A stretch of DNA of 64,000 bases from Streptomyces sp. V2I9 (GTDB lineage Bacteria; Actinomycetota; Actinomycetes; Streptomycetales; Streptomycetaceae), in the NCBI RefSeq assembly GCF_030817475.1, contig NZ_JAUSZJ010000002.1, positions 4,230,626 through 4,294,625 on the forward strand, written 5' to 3'. Positions within the stretch are counted from its first letter, which is position 1. Each line of letters opens with the position of its first letter. Positions 59,699 to 64,000 of the stretch are shown one piece after another. The notes beneath the pieces are model-generated. The model had not been told where the DNA came from and searched no databases. It saw only the letters and a list, made by a program, of their open reading frames with translations. The position numbers and the translations under genes were made by a program.

Positions 59699-60263
59699 GG
59701 GAACGGCCGACCGGTCGGCCGCGGGCGTGGATCGCTTCGGCAGGCCGGCGGGGGACTCGCTGGACCTGGACAGCGTGGGCTCCTCGTGATGAACGACGTC
59801 AGGGACTCCGTGGCCCCGCAAGGGACCCTCCGTCCTGGAAAGACAGGCCCGGGTGCGGCGAGGTTGCCCGGCGGGGGAGTGAGTTCCCCCGGAGGGGAGG
59901 TGATCCGTGAGGGCGCGAGCGCCCTCGGTGAGGGTGGGGCCGCGTTCCGTGGGCGGGGAGGGCGTTGCGCGGGGGCGGGAGTGCGTGCTGCGGAGGGGGC
60001 GGGGCGAGGGACGAATGTGCCGCAACGCTAGCGAGATCGGCCGGGAGACGCCCGGCAGGTCACAGAGGAATCACCCGAACGGGAGAGTTTCGGAACGGGT
60101 GATGGACGCGTGACCTGCGCCGCTCCGGGGCCTGAGCGCATCACTGATCTCTTCGGTGGGCGAGTCCCGGACAAAAATGCCAATCTTGCACCCAGCTCAC
60201 CTCTTTCCTCTTTTCTTCACTCTTTTCCGCTGCAAGTACCCCCACAATGGAGGAATCCTTCCG
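59699..60263. other. Divergent region between UraD-like and GH20 genes
   Basis: About 565 bases if the short UraD start is right. It includes a GC-rich half that may be coding for a longer UraD-like N-terminus, and a C/T-rich tract at 60195-60232 just before the GH20 ribosome-binding site. No clear promoter boxes were picked. Confidence 0.4.
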
Positions 60264-61874
60264 ATGTCGCCCTCGCGTGGTGCCCTCGTCACCGGCGCGG
60301 CCGTCACGGCCGCGGCCGCCGTCGTCCTCACCGTCGTCGTCTGGCCGGAAGGCTCCGGCAGTGGTCCGTCCGGCGATACGGCGTCGCCGTCCGGCACCTC
60401 CGCCGAGGCCGCCGCCCCGTCGCCCTCCCGCAGCTACCCGATGTCCAGCACGCCGAGCACGATCCCCGCCGTACGCGAGCACACCGCGGCCCGCGGGCCC
60501 GGCTGGCAGCCCGGCAAGGGCAGCGGTGTCGTCATCGCCCGGGGCAGCCAGGTGCTCGCCGACGAGGCGCGGCTGCTCGCCGAGGAGCTGAAGATCCGCT
60601 ACCGGGGCGCCGAGCCGGCGAAGGCGGGCGACGTCGAGCTGGCCCTCGGCGACACGAAAGCGGGCCCCGCCGAGTCGTACACGCTCACCGTGCGCGACCG
60701 GAAGGTGCGGATCACCGGGCCCGACGAGTCGGGCGTCTTCTACGGCACCCGTACGCTCAAGCAGTCCCTGAAAGCGGACGGCACGGTCCCCGAGGGCGTC
60801 GTCAACGACCGGCCGGACCGGCCGCAGCGCGGGCTCAACCTCGACATCGCGCGCAAGCACTACAGCGCGGAGTGGATCGAGGACCGCATACGCGAGATGG
60901 GCGACCTCAAGCTCAACCAGCTCGGCCTGCACTTCTCCGACGACCAGGCGTTCCGGATCGAGTCGAAGTCCCACCCCGAGGTGGTCGCCGACGAGGCCCT
61001 CACCCAGGACGAGGTCCGCCGCATCGTCGGCCTCGCCAACAGCCGGCACATCGAGGTCGTCCCCGAGATCGACTCGCCCGGACACCTCGGCGCGGTCCTG
61101 GCCGCCCACCCCGACCTCCAGCTGCGCAACACGGCGGGCGTCCCGTCGAAGGGGGCCATCGACATCTCCGAACCGGGCGCGGCCGAGCTCATCGACGAAC
61201 TGCTCGACGAGTACACCGAACTCTTTCCGGGCCGCTTCTGGCACCTGGGCGCGGACGAGTACCAGGCGCTGACCGTCCGGAACCCGGCCGCCTCCTACCC
61301 GCAGCTCCAGCGGGCTGCGGAGAAGAAGTACGGCTCCGGGGCCACCATCGAGGACCTGGCGACCGGCTGGCTGAACGACCGCGCGGACGTCGTCGTCCCG
61401 AAGGGCCGGACCGCCAAGGCGTGGAACGACGGCCTCTTCCGGGGCACGAAGGTCAAGGCCGACGAGAACATCGAGATCGAGTACTGGACAGGCAAGGAGA
61501 TCGGGGCCCGCCCGCCGCAGGAGTACCTGGCCGCGGGCTACAAGATGCTGAACCTCAACGACGAGTTCCTCTACTACGTGCTCGGGGAGCCCAACGACTT
61601 CACCTACCCGACCGGCAAGCGGATCTACGAGCAGTGGACCCCGCTGGTCCTGCGCGGCACCGAGCCGGTGGCCGAGCGCTACTCGAAGCAGATCCTCGGC
61701 GGCCGGTTCGCCGTCTGGGGCGACCTGGCGAACGCCCAGACCACCGAGCAGGTGGCCGACGGTATCGAGATGCCGCTGGTGGCCACCTCGCAGAAGCTGT
61801 GGGACCCGCGGAAGCCTTCGCTGAGCTGGGGGCAGTTCCAGGAACGGGCGAAGCGGACCGGCAGCACGGGGTGA
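60264..61874 (+). CDS. Beta-N-acetylhexosaminidase, GH20, exported
   Basis: A 536-residue protein. An N-terminal hydrophobic helix (ALVTGAAVTAAAAVVLTVVVW) serves as signal or anchor, then a Ser/Pro/Ala linker, a GH20b-like domain (about 75-175) and the catalytic barrel starting RPQRGLNLDIARKHYS. The acid pair is the Asp-Glu in WHLGADEYQ near 325; HFSDDQAFRIES and VVPEIDSPGHLGA are conserved. It should release N-acetylglucosamine from chitin or wall fragments outside the cell. The ATG follows GGAGGA at ideal spacing; the upstream ATGs are not used. Confidence 0.92.
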   Translation: MSPSRGALVTGAAVTAAAAVVLTVVVWPEGSGSGPSGDTASPSGTSAEAAAPSPSRSYPMSSTPSTIPAVREHTAARGPGWQPGKGSGVVIARGSQVLADEARLLAEELKIRYRGAEPAKAGDVELALGDTKAGPAESYTLTVRDRKVRITGPDESGVFYGTRTLKQSLKADGTVPEGVVNDRPDRPQRGLNLDIARKHYSAEWIEDRIREMGDLKLNQLGLHFSDDQAFRIESKSHPEVVADEALTQDEVRRIVGLANSRHIEVVPEIDSPGHLGAVLAAHPDLQLRNTAGVPSKGAIDISEPGAAELIDELLDEYTELFPGRFWHLGADEYQALTVRNPAASYPQLQRAAEKKYGSGATIEDLATGWLNDRADVVVPKGRTAKAWNDGLFRGTKVKADENIEIEYWTGKEIGARPPQEYLAAGYKMLNLNDEFLYYVLGEPNDFTYPTGKRIYEQWTPLVLRGTEPVAERYSKQILGGRFAVWGDLANAQTTEQVADGIEMPLVATSQKLWDPRKPSLSWGQFQERAKRTGSTG

Positions 61875-61906
61875 CACCGGCGGCCCCGGCCCGGGGCCGG
61901 ACGAAC

Positions 61907-61942
61907 CGCCGCCCCCGCCGTCACGTGACGGCGGGGGCGGCG
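61907..61942. terminator. Bidirectional terminator between GH20 and melC2
   Basis: A perfect 36-base palindrome (CGCCGCCCCCGCCGTCAC at 61907-61924 and its complement). It separates two convergent genes. Confidence 0.9.
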
Positions 61943-61961
61943 CACCGTTTCCGCCGAGCGG

Positions 61962-62786
61962 TCAGGCGTAGGTGTAGAACGGGGTGTGGTCCAGCATGTC
62001 CGCGGGGGTCGTGGCGGGGAACGGCGGCATGGTCTCGTTCAGGTCGATCACATCGGCCGTGCCCCCGGCGGGGAGGTACTTGGCGCTGGTCGGATGGAGC
62101 GCCTGCCAGTCGGCCCAGAGCTTGTCGACGAACGCGTGGTGCAGCCAGAACACCGGGTCGTTCGGGGAGACGCTGGACTCCATCTGGCCCCAGACCCAGG
62201 TGTGCACGCGGTTGTGCATGCTCATGTACCCGGACGAGCCCTCCAGCGTGGCGCGGAAACCGGCCGAACCGTCGCGGAACGGGGCGGAGTCGTAGACGGG
62301 GATGGCGAGGGCGGAGTCGACCTCGGATTTCGTCGGGAGCGTGGAGACGCGGTAGCCGAGGTTGCGGGCGAGGAACTCGCGGCTGTCGACCTGGACGCTG
62401 ATCTTCCAGTTGCCGGTGGAGAAGGCGAAGGGGCCGTCCATCACCTGGTCGTCCAGGGGGCGGCCGGTGCCACCGAGGAAGTCCGGCGCCCAGAGGGAGG
62501 AGGCGACGGTGTTGTCGGTGGTCCAGTCCCAGTAGGGGATCGACACCGAGGGGTCGAACTTCTGGAGTTCGAGCTCGAAGTCGATGAGGAACTTGCGGTG
62601 CCAGGGGAGGAACGACGGGCCGAAATGGGCCACGTAGACGCCGGTGTTCATGTCTATCGAGAACCGGGTGCGGTGGGTGGAGACGAACTCGTCGTACACG
62701 CCCTTGCGCTTCATCCCGAGGACGGCGTCGACGAAGGCCTTCTTCTCGGAGGCCGTGAGGTTCGCCTGGTTCTTGCGTACGGTCAT
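61962..62786 (-). CDS. melC2: Tyrosinase MelC2
   Basis: A 274-residue copper oxidase that makes melanin from tyrosine. CuA ligands are His38, His54 and His63 (VSTHRTRF, VAHFGPS, PWHRKFL); CuB ligands are His191 and His195 in MHNRVHTWVWG and His216/217 in FWLHHAFVDKLW. It has no signal peptide of its own; in Streptomyces it is exported with MelC1 through Tat. It starts 16 bases after melC1 ends. Length is that of known Streptomyces tyrosinases. Confidence 0.97.
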   Translation of the reverse strand: MTVRKNQANLTASEKKAFVDAVLGMKRKGVYDEFVSTHRTRFSIDMNTGVYVAHFGPSFLPWHRKFLIDFELELQKFDPSVSIPYWDWTTDNTVASSLWAPDFLGGTGRPLDDQVMDGPFAFSTGNWKISVQVDSREFLARNLGYRVSTLPTKSEVDSALAIPVYDSAPFRDGSAGFRATLEGSSGYMSMHNRVHTWVWGQMESSVSPNDPVFWLHHAFVDKLWADWQALHPTSAKYLPAGGTADVIDLNETMPPFPATTPADMLDHTPFYTYA

Positions 62787-62802
62787 GGTCGGTGCTCCCG
62801 GC

Positions 62803-63222
62803 TCAGGCGGTGGGGTCGAACGGGACGACGGAGGCGCCCTTGAGGGAGATGACCGCGGTGCGCGCGGCGTCGAGCGGGGTCGCGAACCTCTCGTAGTGGT
62901 TGATCGCGCTGCTCCAGCCGCTCTTTCCGTGCTGCATCACATGGAGGTCGCGGCCGTCGATCGACACCCGGTAGACGGCGCTGTGCCCGGCGTGGGCATG
63001 GGCGTGGGCGTGCGCCTCGGCGGGCGCGCCCTGGATGCGGCGCCCCTGGAAGACCTCGTCGAAGGGCGCGGGCCCTGCGGCGGCGCCCGGAGCGGGAGCC
63101 TTCTTGTCCCTGGGCGCGGCCGACACGGTGCCCGTGGACGTGGAGACCATGCCGACGAGCGCGATGCTCGCGGCCGCACCGGTGGCGGCCCCGAGGGCCT
63201 GGCGGCGAGTGGGTCTGGACAT
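62803..63222 (-). CDS. melC1: Tyrosinase cofactor/caddie protein MelC1
   Basis: A 139-residue protein with a twin-arginine signal (SRPTRRQALGAATGAAASIALVG). The mature part ends with VYRVSIDGRDLHVMQHGKSGWSSAINHYERFATP, as in other MelC1 proteins. It delivers copper to MelC2 and carries it through the Tat pathway. GGAGG lies 11 bases before the ATG at 63222. A His/Ala run (AEAHAHAHAHAGHSA) in the middle is likely to bind copper. A 17-bp hairpin ends 3 bases before the ribosome-binding site. Confidence 0.95.
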   Translation of the reverse strand: MSRPTRRQALGAATGAAASIALVGMVSTSTGTVSAAPRDKKAPAPGAAAGPAPFDEVFQGRRIQGAPAEAHAHAHAHAGHSAVYRVSIDGRDLHVMQHGKSGWSSAINHYERFATPLDAARTAVISLKGASVVPFDPTA

Positions 63223-63241
63223 GGCTGAAAATTCCTCCAGA

Positions 63242-63290
63242 ACATGGCTGAGGCGGCCTCTCAGGTGGGTCGGGGCCGCCTCGGCCATGT
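63242..63290 (-). promoter_or_regulatory. Leader hairpin next to the melC1 ribosome-binding site
   Basis: On the transcript strand ACATGGCCGAGGCGGCC and GGCCGCCTCAGCCATGT pair over 17 bases with one G-U, around a 15-base loop, and the GGAGG of melC1 follows within 3-8 bases. It could control translation or transcription of the melanin operon. Confidence 0.6.
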
Positions 63291-63805
63291 CTACACGCGG
63301 AGTGATAACGGCAGAAGAAGGTCGCTCGTGGTTGGCTCACTTACGGACATGTCCGCACAGGTCGCCGGGGTGTCGCAGGAGTACTGCCGGGAGGGTCCGC
63401 ACTCCGGAGATGCGGAGCGCGGGGGACTGGACCGCACATTGCGTTGAGAATGTGCCCTACCAGTGAAGATCCTTCGGTTCGTGGTGGACCGCTGCACGAT
63501 GAGGCAGTGGTTTAGACCTGACCGAAAATAGCCCATGTGATCTGTTCATCTGTGCGGCTTTTGGTGGAGATCCGGGGGAGGGGGTCGGGGGTGGTGGACG
63601 TGCGGGGTGCGGTCGCCCCCGCCCGTCCCGCCCCGGCTGTCGCGCAGACTTGGCCGCCCCGTAACGCACTGTTCCTCTCCCCGCCCACCTGCGAGGATGC
63701 GAGGCCGACAGCCCGGCGACCGCCGGGCTGCGCCGTGTCGTCGGCCGCGTTCCCGCGAAGGGCACGCGACCGTGCACCCCGCATCGCGTCCGGGGGGACT
63801 GCTCC
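63291..63805. other. Upstream region of melC operon and the last gene
   Basis: CGGACATGTCCG at 63344-63355 is a 12-base palindrome that might be an operator for melC. The rest of this 515-base stretch shows no ORF with Streptomyces codon bias; A/T-richer patches at 63455-63565 probably hold promoters. Confidence 0.45.
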
Positions 63806-64000
63806 GTGCTCTGCATCCGTTGCCGTATCAGAACGGCCGTCACCGACGACGGCCTGTGCACCTTCTGCTCGGACACCCGGCCCCCGCCGCCCGGCGGGCC
63901 GGCGACCGGACCGGGGGGATGGGGCGTGGGCACGTGGCCGCGCTCGCCCGTCGGCCTCGCGCGGGCCGTGACCGTGCTCCTCGGGGTGGTCATCGCCGCC
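63806..64000 (+). CDS. N-terminal part of a zinc-ribbon membrane protein (cut by window end)
   Basis: Starting at GTG 63806 the frame reads LCIRCRTAVTDDGLCTFC, two CxxC pairs forming a small zinc ribbon, then a Pro/Gly linker and SPVGLARAVTVLLGVVIAA, the beginning of a membrane helix. The pattern is like DUF4328-type proteins of Streptomyces, where such a ribbon precedes several helices. GGGGGGA lies 9 bases upstream. The gene runs off the window, so the domain call is tentative. Confidence 0.6.
   Translation, partial: MLCIRCRIRTAVTDDGLCTFCSDTRPPPPGGPATGPGGWGVGTWPRSPVGLARAVTVLLGVVIAA

Noticed and set aside
62501..62535. TTGTCGGTG inside melC2 as another PafBC promoter
   Set aside because: No TANNNT at the right spacing and it lies within the tyrosinase coding sequence in antisense.
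61962..63222. Tyrosinase pair as part of a larger secondary-metabolite cluster
   Set aside because: Neighbours are a hexosaminidase and an unrelated membrane protein; melC1-melC2 alone explains melanin formation.
63457..63993. 178-residue minus-strand frame at the right end
   Set aside because: Composition is poor and it overlaps the zinc-ribbon gene, whose CxxC pairs and helix start are specific.

Overview
The window is a high-GC stretch of a Streptomyces chromosome (about 72% GC by eye, strong G/C at third codon positions, many GTG starts). The gene set and order (pcrA, icmB-like, sucCD, purNH, folD, mdh, trpS, DD-carboxypeptidase, sdhCDAB) match from memory the conserved core of Streptomyces around S. 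coelicolor SCO479x-SCO486x. No prophage, IS element, CRISPR array, rRNA or tRNA was seen.

Layout. 1-10.2 kb: end of a LuxR-type response regulator, a GNAT acetyltransferase, two NlpC/P60 wall hydrolases (one behind a c-di-AMP riboswitch), the helicase pcrA, an M23 peptidase and a lipase-like hydrolase. 10.5-20.3 kb: an icmB-like B12 subunit, then a divergent cluster. Its left arm encodes a SWIM zinc-finger protein and a DUF5691 protein with an apparent frameshift; its right arm encodes a lipoprotein, a MoxR AAA+ ATPase, a DUF5682 protein and a VWA protein. This resembles the uncharacterised E. coli yehLMPQ set. 20.6-36.7 kb: central metabolism (sucCD, purNH, folD, mdh) mixed with membrane proteins and two membrane-anchored HTH proteins. 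36.9-47.7 kb: a frameshifted small gene, an AhpD/MocR divergent pair, a lipoprotein plus glutathionylspermidine-synthase-like pair, ornithine aminotransferase, trpS, a 2H phosphoesterase, a DprE2/DprE1-like pair and a BrkB protein. 47.7-55.4 kb: DD-carboxypeptidase, metallophosphoesterase, peptide-binding lipoprotein-like SBP, and a three-gene TetR operon with a palindromic operator. 55.5-64 kb: succinate dehydrogenase, a UraD-like protein, a GH20 hexosaminidase, the tyrosinase operon melC1-melC2 (melanin) and the start of a zinc-ribbon membrane protein.

The most interesting signal is regulatory. The SWIM gene has an exact match to the PafBC/RecA-independent DNA-damage promoter (TTGTCRGTG-N8-TANNNT) placed for a leaderless start. 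The MoxR arm has the same -35 box with a weaker -10, and pcrA in the same window has an exact match too. This links the poorly described MoxR-VWA-SWIM-DUF5682-DUF5691 cluster to the DNA-damage response. Two genes carry apparent single-base losses in GC-rich tracts, which may be real mutations or assembly errors.
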